64,000 nt of DNA. Source: Ensifer sp. LC163 (GTDB lineage Bacteria > Pseudomonadota > Alphaproteobacteria > Rhizobiales > Rhizobiaceae). Positions 51,516 through 60,372 of the stretch are shown here, one piece after another. A program made the position numbers and the translations under genes. Numbering within the stretch: the stretch's first letter is position 1; every line of letters starts with the position of its first letter. The stretch lies in assembly GCF_001695855.1 (NCBI RefSeq), contig NZ_MBSS01000066.1, positions 62,001 through 126,000 of the forward strand, read 5' to 3'. The notes under the pieces are model-generated. The model saw only the letters and a list, made by a program, of their open reading frames with translations. It was not told the origin of the DNA and ran no database searches.

Positions 51516-52589
51516 TCAGGCCTCCGCCGCACGAAGCGCCAACTCGTCGGCGCCGAACAGGTGCGCCTTTGACCGCATCCAGCCGACGGTGATGTCGGCA
51601 TTCGGCCGGAGATCCGGCTTGCCCTGCACCTTCATCACCAGCATCTGGCCATCGCCGACGCGCGCATGGACCAGCGCCTCGCCGCCGAGCGGCTCGACGA
51701 GCAGCACCTGTGCCGGGATCTGTACCTCGCCACCGCCAAGGATCAGATCCTCAGGCCGCAGGCCGATGCTGATCTCGCCGTCATAGTCGATACGGTCGAG
51801 CGTATGGGTGACGCCCATGACCTCCAGGCGGCTCGCGCCTGTGTCGCGGCGCAGCGTGCCCGGCAGAAAGTTCATGCGCGGTGCGCCGATGAAGCTGGCG
51901 ACGAATTTGCTTGCCGGCCGTTCGTAGAGCTCCATCGGCGTCCCGACCTGGGCAATCCGGCCGTCCTTCAGGACGACGATGCGATCGGCGAGCGTCATTG
52001 CCTCCAGCTGGTCGTGGGTGACGTAGACGGTGGTTGCCTTGAGCTCGCGATGGATACGGGCAATCTCCACCCGCATCTCCATGCGCAGATCCGCATCGAG
52101 GTTGGAGAGCGGCTCGTCGAAGAGAAAGAGCTTTTGCGAGCGCACCAGCGCGCGGCCGATGGCGACCCGCTGCTGCTGTCCGCCGGAGAGCTGGGCGGGC
52201 CGGCGGTGCAGCAGATGTTCGATCTTGAGGAAGCGCGCCACCTTGCTCACCCGCTCCTTGATTTCGCCTGCCGCAAGCCGCGCCGTCTCCAGCGCGAAGC
52301 CGAGATTGCGCTCGACGCTCATGTGCGGATAGAGCGCGTAGGACTGGAACACCATGGCGATGCCGCGCTCTGCCGGCGGCGTTTCGTTCATGCGCTTGCC
52401 GCCGATCTGCAGTTCGCCGTCGGAGATTTCCTCGAGCCCGGCAATCATCCGCAGAAGCGTCGACTTGCCGCAGCCCGAAGGGCCGACGAACACCACGAAC
52501 TCGCCTTCGCCAACCCTCAGGTTGACTTTGTCGATCACGGTCAGCGCACCGAAACGCTTGACGACATCGGTTAGGTCAATTCCGCTCAT
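51516..52589 (-). CDS. Carbohydrate ABC transporter ATP-binding protein (UgpC/MsmX type)
   Basis: A 357-aa ATPase. Walker A is GPSGCGKST from residue 36, the signature LSGGQQQRVAIGRALVRSQ is near 135, and a C-terminal TOBE-like regulatory domain begins near 240. It powers the MalF/MalG-type permeases. The start overlaps the kinase stop by four bases (ATGA). Confidence 0.93.
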   Translation of the reverse strand: MSGIDLTDVVKRFGALTVIDKVNLRVGEGEFVVFVGPSGCGKSTLLRMIAGLEEISDGELQIGGKRMNETPPAERGIAMVFQSYALYPHMSVERNLGFALETARLAAGEIKERVSKVARFLKIEHLLHRRPAQLSGGQQQRVAIGRALVRSQKLFLFDEPLSNLDADLRMEMRVEIARIHRELKATTVYVTHDQLEAMTLADRIVVLKDGRIAQVGTPMELYERPASKFVASFIGAPRMNFLPGTLRRDTGASRLEVMGVTHTLDRIDYDGEISIGLRPEDLILGGGEVQIPAQVLLVEPLGGEALVHARVGDGQMLVMKVQGKPDLRPNADITVGWMRSKAHLFGADELALRAAEA

Positions 52590-53512
52590 ATGCGCACCGC
52601 CTGTTTGCGAGCCATGTTTGCAAGCGCCGCCACGCCGACCGCACAGGCCGTGTCGCCGAGAACGCTTCTGATGATGGGAAGATCCCGGGCGCCGTCGGCC
52701 CAGATGAATGGCCGCGCCAGGCTAGCAAGCCGCGCATTGACTGACGGGTCGCTGCCGATGCCGCCGCCGAGAATGAGGATTGCCGGGTCGAGCGTATTGA
52801 CGAGCTGCCCGAGATAGGAGGCAAGCGACAAAAGCGCGTCACCGACCATCTTGGCCGCTTTCGGATCGCGCGCTTCCGCTTCGAAAAGCTGCAGCGCGGT
52901 CGTGCCGGGGCGGTCGAGGAGCTTGCCATAACGCTCGCCGAGCGCCTTGCCGCTGGCGAAAAGCTCGAGATTGTGGCGCACCGGCTGGTCCTGATCTTCG
53001 CCGGCAAACGCCACGATGTCGCTGCCGGAAAAATGGATGGCGAAGCCGCGGGCGCCGGCATAGGGCGTGCCGCCGACCACCAGCGAATGCGACAGGCCGG
53101 TCGAAATCGTCACATAGACGAAGGGGTCCGCATCGACGCCGGCACCGATCCAGCCTTCGGCGAAAGCCGCGGCACGGACATCGCTGTCGATATGGACAGC
53201 GCCGAAACGGCTGAGATGCTGGCGATAGTCGAGATCGCGCCAATCGAAATTCCAGGCCGATGCCGGTTCGCCGGCACCGGTGACCAGTTCAGGCAGGCAA
53301 AGGCCGAGGCCTGCGGTCTCAAGCTCGCGCGCCTGGCCTTCGGCTTCCATGGCCTCGGCAAGCACGCCGACCAATTCGAGCACCGCTTGCCCGCCAGCCT
53401 GGCAGGGCGTCGCCTCCGTGCGTTCGGTGACGACGGCACCATCGGCCAGGCGCACAAGGCAGGCCTTGGTCTTCGTTCCGCCGACATCGATGCCGATCGC
53501 GTGCTGGCTCAC
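52586..53512 (-). CDS. ROK-like sugar kinase
   Basis: A 308-aa kinase of the actin-like/ROK class. The phosphate motif DVGGTKTKACLV begins at residue 9, and ILILGGGIGSDPSV closes the fold. The zinc-binding CxCGxxGCxE motif typical of ROK glucokinases and NagK is absent, so the substrate is probably not plain glucose. A GTG at 53512 with AGGAG seven bases before it is preferred; an ATG at 53527 is possible. It probably phosphorylates the imported sugar or an amino sugar derived from it. Confidence 0.82.
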   Translation of the reverse strand: MSQHAIGIDVGGTKTKACLVRLADGAVVTERTEATPCQAGGQAVLELVGVLAEAMEAEGQARELETAGLGLCLPELVTGAGEPASAWNFDWRDLDYRQHLSRFGAVHIDSDVRAAAFAEGWIGAGVDADPFVYVTISTGLSHSLVVGGTPYAGARGFAIHFSGSDIVAFAGEDQDQPVRHNLELFASGKALGERYGKLLDRPGTTALQLFEAEARDPKAAKMVGDALLSLASYLGQLVNTLDPAILILGGGIGSDPSVNARLASLARPFIWADGARDLPIIRSVLGDTACAVGVAALANMARKQAVRI

Positions 53513-53523
53513 AGGCGCACTCC

Positions 53524-54309
53524 TCATCGACCGGCAGCCGCCGCATCGACGTGCAATTCGGCGGCCCGGCATTCGGATACGATCGTTGCCGGCCATGTGG
53601 CGTCGTAGGCCGTGGCAGCGAGCATGCGTTCGCAGGCATGGCGCTTGCCCTCGCCCCAGGCAATCATCGCCACGGATTTCGACAGCTCCACGATCGAGCC
53701 GATGCCGATGGTCACGCCGTGCGAGGGCACCTCGTCGATGCCGCGAAAGTCGGGAAAGGTCGCAAGATTGTCGCGCCGGGTCTGCTCGGCAAGCGCCACC
53801 ACCCGCGTCCGGCTGTCACGCGCCGAACCCGGCGGATTGAACGCGATGTGACCGTCGCCGGCACCGGATGCGAGCAGAAAAAGATCGATGCCGCCGATAG
53901 CGGCAATGCGGGCATCGTAGTCGCCGGGATTGCTTGGGTCCGGCATCCAGAAGTTTGCGGGAGGCACGCGAAACGCCTGAGGAAGCGCGGCGTTCAACCG
54001 CCCGACGATCTCGCGCTCGCCGAACCCGCGGCAGGAGAAATGCGCCGACGAGGGTGGCGGCGTCAGGCCGTTGTTGGCATCGGTCTGCAGGTATTCGTCC
54101 ATCATCACGATGACCAGCCGCGAGCAATCGACGGGCTCGACCGCAAGCCGTCGGCCGATCGCCTCATAAACCGGCATGGGACTGCGCCCGCCCGGGCAAC
54201 CGAGCACATAAGCGCGGCCCTCCGAGCCCCGCGTCCGGATGCCATCGATGATCCGGCCAGCGAGGTGCTCGCCGATCGACAGCGGCGTATCGTGGATTTC
54301 GACCTTCAT
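53524..54309 (-). CDS. NagB-like glucosamine-6-phosphate deaminase family protein
   Basis: A 261-aa protein of the NagB/6-phosphogluconolactonase fold. The phosphate loop GCPGGRSPMPVYEAIG, the catalytic-acid region VIVMMDEYLQ and ASGAGDGHIAFNPPGS match NagB. The Asp and His of the GDGH segment are kept, but the glutamate that follows in NagB (FNEP; Glu148 in E. coli) is replaced by proline (Pro159). The enzyme may therefore act on a modified amino-sugar phosphate or on another sugar-phosphate isomerisation. It starts four bases inside the TIM-barrel gene, so it is translationally coupled. Confidence 0.84.
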   Translation of the reverse strand: MKVEIHDTPLSIGEHLAGRIIDGIRTRGSEGRAYVLGCPGGRSPMPVYEAIGRRLAVEPVDCSRLVIVMMDEYLQTDANNGLTPPPSSAHFSCRGFGEREIVGRLNAALPQAFRVPPANFWMPDPSNPGDYDARIAAIGGIDLFLLASGAGDGHIAFNPPGSARDSRTRVVALAEQTRRDNLATFPDFRGIDEVPSHGVTIGIGSIVELSKSVAMIAWGEGKRHACERMLAATAYDATWPATIVSECRAAELHVDAAAAGR

Positions 54310-55181
54310 GCTCTTGCCCGCTCAGCGAGAAGCTCGGAAACGAAGCGGAAGTTCCGTTCCGCGATGGTTTCCGGCGCGTCGGGATGGCCGCGCGCCAAAT
54401 CCTGCTCGACCACGAGCGGGCCGTCGTAGCCGGTCGCCAGCAATTCGGCGACGAAAGCGGCAATGTCGACGACGCCGCGATCGAGGTCGGTCATGATACC
54501 CTCTTCGAAGGCGCGATCGCTGTGAATGCCTTCAGCCAGAACCCGTTCGCGGTAGGCACCGTCGACGTTCTTCAGGTGGATTGCGTTGATCCGATCCCGG
54601 TGACGCTTGAAGAAGGCGGTCGGATCGGCCTTCCAATAGGCGTGATGACCGGTGTCGAGGCAAAGGCCGACAAGGCCCGGCTCCGTCTCGGCAAGCAGGC
54701 GCTCGATCTGCGGCTCAAGCTCGACACATGTTCCGACATGCGGGTGAAAGCTGAACTCCAGCCCGTGCGAGCGGGCGATACGCGCGGCACCCATGGTCTG
54801 CTCGACGACGGAGCGCCAGCCCGTCTCATCGACCACCCCCATCTTGTCCTTCGGATAGAACTCGGACTCGTCCATCAGGATGAAATGCGTCGCGCCGATT
54901 TCAGACAACAGCCGGCAGATCGCCTGCGTCTTTTCCTCAAGAACCGGCCAGGAGGCGGGATCGGCGAGCGTGTGGACATGGGCGGCCGCGACGACCGACA
55001 GGCCGCGACTGCCAAGCTCGGACGAAAGCACCGCGGGATCGGTGGTAAAGAAACCGTATGGCCCGAGTTCGGTGTGCCGGTATCCGGCCGCCTTGATGCG
55101 GTCGAGATAATCGGTCCAGCTGATGTCGTTGCCCTCGGGCCAGTAAACGCCCCAGCAGCACGGTGCTATCGCAATGTTCAC
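54306..55181 (-). CDS. Sugar phosphate isomerase/epimerase-like TIM barrel (IolE/YcjR type)
   Basis: A 291-aa xylose-isomerase-like TIM barrel. Probable metal ligands lie in FILMDESEFYPKD, LCLDTGHHAYW, NAIHLKNVDG and LVVEQDLARG. Relatives include inosose dehydratase IolE and the 3-keto-sugar epimerase YcjR. A GTG at 55181 is used as start: homology begins with NIAIAPCCWGVYWPEG and GAGG lies nine bases upstream. The open frame continues upstream into the repeat at 55199-55310 and is not coding there. Confidence 0.85.
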   Translation of the reverse strand: MNIAIAPCCWGVYWPEGNDISWTDYLDRIKAAGYRHTELGPYGFFTTDPAVLSSELGSRGLSVVAAAHVHTLADPASWPVLEEKTQAICRLLSEIGATHFILMDESEFYPKDKMGVVDETGWRSVVEQTMGAARIARSHGLEFSFHPHVGTCVELEPQIERLLAETEPGLVGLCLDTGHHAYWKADPTAFFKRHRDRINAIHLKNVDGAYRERVLAEGIHSDRAFEEGIMTDLDRGVVDIAAFVAELLATGYDGPLVVEQDLARGHPDAPETIAERNFRFVSELLAERARA

Positions 55182-55198
55182 GGGTGATGTCCTCGATC

Positions 55199-55310
55199 TC
55201 CAGAGCATTTTCAGGAAAAGTGCGAAGCGGTTTTCCGTCAGGAAATGCGTAAAAAACAATGAGCTAGAGCGTTTCTTCGACTTCATTTAAACCGGAAACG
55301 CTCTAGAAGA
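55199..55310. repeat. Rhizobial intergenic mosaic-type repeat
   Basis: The left part (AGAGCATTTTCAGGAAAAGTG onward to AAATGCG) and the right hairpin (CTAGAGCGTTTC at 55264-55275 pairing with GAAACGCTCTAG at 55295-55306) form the typical two-hairpin element that recurs between genes in Rhizobium and Sinorhizobium. It sits between the binding-protein gene and the rest of the operon, where it may lower distal expression. Confidence 0.75.
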
Positions 55311-55320
55311 TGGGCGGGGC

Positions 55321-56589
55321 TTACCAGCCCCGCGCCTTCAGACGTTCCAGGTCGCTCGCGACCTTGGCCAGGGCATCGCCCGCACTTTCCTTGCCGCTCA
55401 GCACATTGTGCACGCCATTGAAGATCCGCTGGGACACACGGTTGTAGGACGCGCCGGTCACCTGCGATGGACGCGAGGCGCTTTCGGCATAGGCCTTCTC
55501 GGCAAATTGCAGCGATGGGTTGGCGGCCAGAATGTCCTTGTCTTCGTAGAGCGCCTTCAGCGTCGGGCTATAGGCCTGAAGCGCGCGGCGCTTCTGTTCC
55601 TTGGCGCCGGTCAGGTAGCGGACCAGGCTGACGGCCGCGTCGACGTCGTCGGCATATTTGGACACGCCGAGAAGGCCCGCCCCATAACATCCGCTCGACT
55701 TCCCGCCCTCGGCCCCGACCGGCAACGCCATGACGCCGATCTTGCCGCGGAGCGACGATCCGTCGGCCTGCGTCGTGCCCCAGACGTAGCTCCAATTGCG
55801 ATGGAAGACCGAGTTGCCGGCCTCGAAGACGCCGCGCGAGCCTTCCTCGTCGTAGTTCAACACGCCTTCCGGGCTGATGCCACCGATCCAGGACCGGGCA
55901 AGATCGAGCGCTTCAGCGGCCTTCGGATTGTTGGCGGTGATCTCGCCCTCCGGCGAGATGAAGGTTCCGCCGCCGAAGGATGACACCCATTCGAGCGCGT
56001 CGCAGGTCAGGCCCTCATAGGCCCGCCCCTGCCAGACATAGCCCCACATATCGGGGCTGCCCGATGCCCGCTCCTTGTCCTGGATGAACTTCGCCGTCTC
56101 CGTGAGTTCCTGCCAGGTCTTCGGCTCGGCCCTGCCGTGCTTCTCCAGAAGATCCTTGCGATAGAACATCAGGCCGGCATCGACGAACCACGGCATGGCC
56201 AGCAGCTGGCCGTTGATGGTCGCGTCGGCAAGCGACGATTCAAAGTGGCTGGAAACCTCGTCGGCCGGCACCTTCTGCCGGAGATCGACGAGGTGCGAAG
56301 CGAGCGTGCCGACCCAGATATTGTCGAGGGTCAGGACATCGACGTCGCCGGATTTTCCGGCGAGCAGCTGCTGGTAGAGCGGCAGCGCCTCACCCCAGTT
56401 GGCCGGCATCTTGTTGATCTTGACGGTATTGCCGGTCTCTTTGGCCCAGGCCTCGGAGGCCGACTGGCAGAGTTCAAGCTCGGCGCCGGCCGAGCTGCAG
56501 AAAATCGACACTTCGGCCGCAGCCGCCGGAAATGCGGCAAACGCCGCGGTGGCCAAGGCGGCCGCCTTCACGCACTTCGTCCAATGCAT
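55321..56589 (-). CDS. Carbohydrate ABC transporter substrate-binding protein (SBP family 1)
   Basis: A 422-aa periplasmic binding protein with a signal peptide (cleavage after PAAAA at about residues 21-25). The mature part has the family-1 pattern: EVSIFCSSAGAELELCQ, QQLLAGKSGDVDVLTLDNIW and MPWFVDAGLMFYRKDLL. It is the first gene of the operon and binds the sugar imported by the MalFG/UgpC-type permease. A palindrome and AT-rich promoter region lie just upstream. Confidence 0.9.
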   Translation of the reverse strand: MHWTKCVKAAALATAAFAAFPAAAAEVSIFCSSAGAELELCQSASEAWAKETGNTVKINKMPANWGEALPLYQQLLAGKSGDVDVLTLDNIWVGTLASHLVDLRQKVPADEVSSHFESSLADATINGQLLAMPWFVDAGLMFYRKDLLEKHGRAEPKTWQELTETAKFIQDKERASGSPDMWGYVWQGRAYEGLTCDALEWVSSFGGGTFISPEGEITANNPKAAEALDLARSWIGGISPEGVLNYDEEGSRGVFEAGNSVFHRNWSYVWGTTQADGSSLRGKIGVMALPVGAEGGKSSGCYGAGLLGVSKYADDVDAAVSLVRYLTGAKEQKRRALQAYSPTLKALYEDKDILAANPSLQFAEKAYAESASRPSQVTGASYNRVSQRIFNGVHNVLSGKESAGDALAKVASDLERLKARGW

Positions 56590-56643
56590 TCTCGTCTCCT
56601 CCCCAGAAAACGTTTTGCCTCGATCAGCGATGACAAATTACTA

Positions 56644-56659
56644 TACCGTCCAGACGGTA
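56644..56659. promoter_or_regulatory. TetR-type palindromic operator before the sugar operon
   Basis: TACCGTCCAGACGGTA is a perfect 7-bp inverted repeat around CA, 55-70 bases before the binding-protein start. Two of the next three flanking positions also pair. Size and form fit a TetR-family dimer site, and a TetR gene (48032-48598) lies in the same operon. Confidence 0.65.
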
Positions 56660-56733
56660 CAGTAAAGTGGGGTAAACGAGAAAATCACAACATCCTCGAC
56701 AAGCCGGCAACAGGCCACCGGCCTATTTGACTT

Positions 56734-56834
56734 ACAGCGCCGCGCGTCTATTTAGACGCGCAAAGGTCGCTGTAACACTTTGAGTTGCTGCATAATTTTG
56801 TCCTTAAATCGATTCCGATTTAAGGAATTATGCA
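56734..56834. repeat. Rhizobial intergenic repeat with two hairpins
   Basis: The first hairpin has GCGCGTCT/AGACGCGC (56742-56761) inside ACAGCG/CGCTGT. The second has TGCATAATT/AATTATGCA (56789-56834) enclosing CCTTAAATCG/CGATTTAAGG, a 19-bp stem with a 4-base bulge. I recall nearly identical elements in many Rhizobiaceae intergenic regions. It separates the sugar operon promoter from the dctA terminator. Confidence 0.7.
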
Positions 56835-56864
56835 GTAGGGCGGCAACGCCACGAGGCGAATCCC

Positions 56865-56907
56865 CAAAAAGAAAAAGGCGTGGCCCACCGGAAGGTGAAC
56901 CACGCCT
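56865..56907 (-). terminator. Intrinsic terminator of dctA
   Basis: On the minus strand AGGCGTGG and CCACGCCT pair around an inner stem and are followed by a T-rich run (TTTTCTTTTT). It lies about 40 bases after the dctA stop. Confidence 0.88.
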
Positions 56908-56945
56908 TGCCGCACCAAGATGCGGTCTTGCCCTGGGAGGCAGCT

Positions 56946-58271
56946 CTATTCGGCCGGCTGAAGGCCCTGAACCGAGCTTTCCGGCAGCACCCGGCCGCCA
57001 AGGGTCGTGGCGAGTTGGGTCTCGTCCAGTTCGCCTTCCCACTTTGCCACGACGATGGTCGCGACGGCATTGCCGACAAAGTTGGTCAGCGCCCGGCATT
57101 CCGACATGAAACGGTCGATACCGAGGATCAGCGCCATGCCGGCGACCGGTACGGCCGGAACGACCGATAGCGTGGCGGCGAGCGTGATGAAGCCGGCGCC
57201 CGTGATACCGGCCGCACCCTTGGAACTCAGCATCGCCACCAGTAGCAGCAACACCTGGTCGCCGAGCGACAACGGAATGTCGGTCGCCTGTGCGATGAAG
57301 AGAGCCGCGAGCGTCATGTAGATGTTGGTGCCGTCGAGGTTGAAGGAATAACCGGTCGGGATGACCAGTCCGACGACCGAGCGCTTGCAGCCGGCCTTCT
57401 CCATCTTGCTCATCAGGCCCGGAAGCGCAGCTTCCGAGGAGGACGTGCCGAGAACCAAGAGCAGCTCTTCCTTGATGTAGCGGATGAGAGCGACGATCGA
57501 GAAGCCGTTGTAGCGGGCGACGGCGCCGAGCACGACGAAGACGAAGAGCAGCGAGGTGACGTAGAAGGTGCCGATCAGCATGGCGAGGTTGGCGATCGAT
57601 CCGACGCCATACTTGCCGATGGTGAAGGCCATGGCGCCGAAGGCGCCGATCGGCGCGGCCTTCATCAGGATCGCGACCAGCTTGAAGATCGGCAGTGTCA
57701 GCGCGTGCAGGAAGTCGACGACAGGCTCCGCCTTCTTGCCGACCATGGCAAGTGCCAGACCAAACAGGACGGAGATGAACAGCACCTGCAGGATGTCACC
57801 CTCGGCGAATGCACCGACGAGCGTGGTCGGGATGATGTTCATGAGGAAGCCGGTGATCGACTGCTCATGCGCCTTTTCGCTGTAGGAGGTGACCGCCTTG
57901 ACGTCGAGTGAGGCGGGATCGATGTGCATGCCGGCGCCCGGCTGCACCACATTGGCCACGATCAGGCCGATGATGAGCGCAAGCGTCGAGAAGGTCAGGA
58001 AGTAGATCATCGCCTTGCCGGCGACCCGCCCGACCTTGGCAAGGTCGGTCATGCCGGCGATGCCGGTGGCAACGGTCAGGAAGATGACCGGAGCAATGAT
58101 CATCTTCACGAGCCGGATGAAGGCATCGCCGAGCGGCTTCAGCTGCGTGCCGATTTCCGGATAGAAATGTCCGAGCAGGATGCCCGCGGCGATCGCCGCC
58201 AGAACCTGGACATAGAGATGACGATAGAAAGGTGTCTTGCCGCGCGGTTCCGCGGATTGGTCGATAATCAT
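56946..58271 (-). CDS. dctA: C4-dicarboxylate transport protein DctA
   Basis: A 441-aa inner-membrane symporter for succinate, fumarate and malate, the same length as S. meliloti DctA. The start ATG at 58271 has GGAGG before it, and the N-terminal segment [20 protein letters not shown] is typical. Signature segments such as [20 protein letters not shown] and [20 protein letters not shown] are clear. In symbiotic rhizobia it feeds nitrogen fixation. It is transcribed from a sigma-54 promoter and controlled by the divergent DctBD. Confidence 0.97.
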   Translation of the reverse strand: MIIDQSAEPRGKTPFYRHLYVQVLAAIAAGILLGHFYPEIGTQLKPLGDAFIRLVKMIIAPVIFLTVATGIAGMTDLAKVGRVAGKAMIYFLTFSTLALIIGLIVANVVQPGAGMHIDPASLDVKAVTSYSEKAHEQSITGFLMNIIPTTLVGAFAEGDILQVLFISVLFGLALAMVGKKAEPVVDFLHALTLPIFKLVAILMKAAPIGAFGAMAFTIGKYGVGSIANLAMLIGTFYVTSLLFVFVVLGAVARYNGFSIVALIRYIKEELLLVLGTSSSEAALPGLMSKMEKAGCKRSVVGLVIPTGYSFNLDGTNIYMTLAALFIAQATDIPLSLGDQVLLLLVAMLSSKGAAGITGAGFITLAATLSVVPAVPVAGMALILGIDRFMSECRALTNFVGNAVATIVVAKWEGELDETQLATTLGGRVLPESSVQGLQPAE

Positions 58272-58365
58272 GATATCCTCCACTCGGCCCAGTCCGGCGT
58301 CATGCCGGGCCTCCCGGGCCATATTTCCGAAGCGCGACAGCTCGGGCTGTCATGAGGATGTCATT

Positions 58366-58382
58366 TGCAATAGGCGTGCCAG
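58366..58382 (-). promoter_or_regulatory. Sigma-54 promoter of dctA
   Basis: On the minus strand CTGGCACGCCTATTGCA matches the -24/-12 consensus TGGCACGN4TTGC exactly. It lies 95-111 bases before the dctA start codon. This type of promoter needs a DctD-like activator. Confidence 0.95.
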
Positions 58383-58406
58383 ATCGCAGCACGGCTCATC
58401 AGGCTA

Positions 58407-58474
58407 TTGAAATATCAGCACATTTCAAGAGAACCCGGGTCGGGCACACAAATATTTGAGCGGATATCCGCACA
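58407..58474. promoter_or_regulatory. Candidate DctD upstream activator sites
   Basis: Two inverted repeats lie upstream of the sigma-54 promoter: TTGAAAT-N8-ATTTCAA (58407-58428) and the near-palindrome TGAGCGGATATCCGCACA (58457-58474). The second is 75-110 bases from the promoter, as expected for an activator of the NtrC class. A third repeat, GGCGGAAT-N8-ATTCCGCC, spans the dctB start (58492-58515). Confidence 0.55.
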
Positions 58475-58500
58475 GGTCGTCTGGAAATCTGGGCGGAATA

Positions 58501-60369
58501 ATGCACAATTCCGCCATGTCCATGCCCGCCCCTACCCCCTTCGATCCAGCGGATCTTGACCGGCAGATGCGCCGCGCCTGGCTGATTTTTGCCGCGGTCG
58601 CATTGGGGCTGTTGGTAGCGGGGCTCTTTGTCGCCGGCGAATATGGGCGAAACAAGGCGCTCGAATCCGTCGATATCCAAAGCCGCATTGATGCCAATCT
58701 CAAGGCTTCGCTGCTGAAGGCGGCGCTGGAGCGACAGCGCGCGCTGCCCCTGGTGCTGGCCGACGACGTCGAGGTGAAAGCCGCGCTCGAGCGAGGTGGC
58801 GACCAGCCGTTGCAGCGGCTCAATCAAAAGCTCGAGGCGCTGGCCACCAATACGGATGCGGCGGTGATCTACGCGATCGGCCTCGACGGCCTGGCGGTCG
58901 CGGCCAGCAACTGGCGCGAGCCGACTAGCTTCGTCGGCAATGACTACGCCTTCCGCGAATATTTCCGGATGGCGATGCGCGACGGCAAGGCGGAGCATTT
59001 CGCCATGGGCACCGTCAGCAAGCGGCCGGGCCTCTACATATCAAGACGTGTCGACGGTCCTGACGGCCCCATCGGTGTCGTGGTCGCAAAACTCGAATTC
59101 GACGGTGTCGAGGCCGATTGGCTTGCCTCCGGCAAGCCGGTCTATGTCACCGACCGGCGCGGCATCGTGCTGATCACCAGTTTCCCGTCCTGGCGCTTCA
59201 TGACGACCCGCAACATCCCCGGAGACCGCCTCGCCGCCATCCGCGACAGCCTGCAGTTCGGCGATGCTTCGCTGCTGCCGCTGCCGTTCCGCGGTATCGA
59301 ACCGATGAGCGATGGGTCGAGCGTGCTGACAGCACTTCTGCCCGGCAGCAGCGAGAAGCAATACCTCAGGGTCGAGACCATGGTTCCCTCGACCAGTTGG
59401 CGGCTGGAGCAATTGGCCCCGCTGGATGCCGCCCTTGGTGCCGCGAGCCGTGAGGCACGGCTGCTGGCGCTCACCGTTCTCGTTCCGCTGCTGGCGCTTG
59501 CCGCATTCCTCCTTCGCCGGCGCCAGGCGCTGACGCTGGTCGCGGCGAACGAGCGCGCCGCGCGCGACGAACTGGAGCGACGCGTCACCGAGCGCACGCA
59601 CGACCTGAGCCTGGCGCGCGATCACCTCGAAACCGAAATCGCCGACCACCGGCGCACCGGCGAAAGGCTTCAGGCGGTGCAGCAGGAACTGGTCCAGGCC
59701 AACCGGCTGGCGATCCTTGGCCAGGTGGCAGCCGGCGTCGCCCACGAGATCAACCAGCCGGTCGCGACCATCCGCGCCTATGCCGACAATGCGCGCACCT
59801 TCCTCGATCGCGGCCAGCAGGAGACAGCGGTCGAAAACCTCGAAAGCATCGCCGCGCTGACCGAGCGGGTCGGCACCATCACCGACGAGCTGCGCAGTTT
59901 TGCGCGCAAGGGACGATTCGTCGCCGAACCGACGTCCGTGCCGGAGGTGATCGAAGGCGCACGAATGCTGCTGCGCAGCCGCTTTGCTGGCCGAATGGAC
60001 GCGATCGTCATCGATCTGCCGGAGAACGGGCTCAGCGTGCTCGGCAACCGTATCCGGCTTGAACAGGTGCTGATCAATCTGCTGCAGAATGCCCTGGAAG
60101 CCCTCGGCGACCGGGCAGACGCGGAGATCCGCGTGCGGTGCGAGATCGGCGCCTCCGACACTGTTTTCCTTGTTGTCGCCGACAATGGCCCGGGCATCCG
60201 GCCCGATATCCTCGAGGATCTGTTCACCCCGTTCAACACGTCCAAGGATGAGGGCCTCGGTCTCGGCCTTGCCATCTCCAAGGAAATCGTCGTCGACTAT
60301 GGCGGCGACATCGAGGTCAAGACCGGCCCCGACGGTACCGTCTTCACCGTTCGCTTGAAGAGGGCCTGA
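58501..60369 (+). CDS. dctB: C4-dicarboxylate sensor histidine kinase DctB
   Basis: A 622-aa membrane kinase. A first membrane segment (about 25-45), a periplasmic double-PAS sensing domain, a second membrane segment (about 325) and a coiled coil lead to the kinase: His415 in [10 protein letters not shown], then [10 protein letters not shown] and [13 protein letters not shown]. It senses C4-dicarboxylates, with DctA as co-regulator in the known system. The ATG at 58501, with GGCGGA before it, gives the usual DctB length. dctD follows after three bases. Confidence 0.95.
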   Translation: MHNSAMSMPAPTPFDPADLDRQMRRAWLIFAAVALGLLVAGLFVAGEYGRNKALESVDIQSRIDANLKASLLKAALERQRALPLVLADDVEVKAALERGGDQPLQRLNQKLEALATNTDAAVIYAIGLDGLAVAASNWREPTSFVGNDYAFREYFRMAMRDGKAEHFAMGTVSKRPGLYISRRVDGPDGPIGVVVAKLEFDGVEADWLASGKPVYVTDRRGIVLITSFPSWRFMTTRNIPGDRLAAIRDSLQFGDASLLPLPFRGIEPMSDGSSVLTALLPGSSEKQYLRVETMVPSTSWRLEQLAPLDAALGAASREARLLALTVLVPLLALAAFLLRRRQALTLVAANERAARDELERRVTERTHDLSLARDHLETEIADHRRTGERLQAVQQELVQANRLAILGQVAAGVAHEINQPVATIRAYADNARTFLDRGQQETAVENLESIAALTERVGTITDELRSFARKGRFVAEPTSVPEVIEGARMLLRSRFAGRMDAIVIDLPENGLSVLGNRIRLEQVLINLLQNALEALGDRADAEIRVRCEIGASDTVFLVVADNGPGIRPDILEDLFTPFNTSKDEGLGLGLAISKEIVVDYGGDIEVKTGPDGTVFTVRLKRA

Positions 60370-60372
60370 GCG

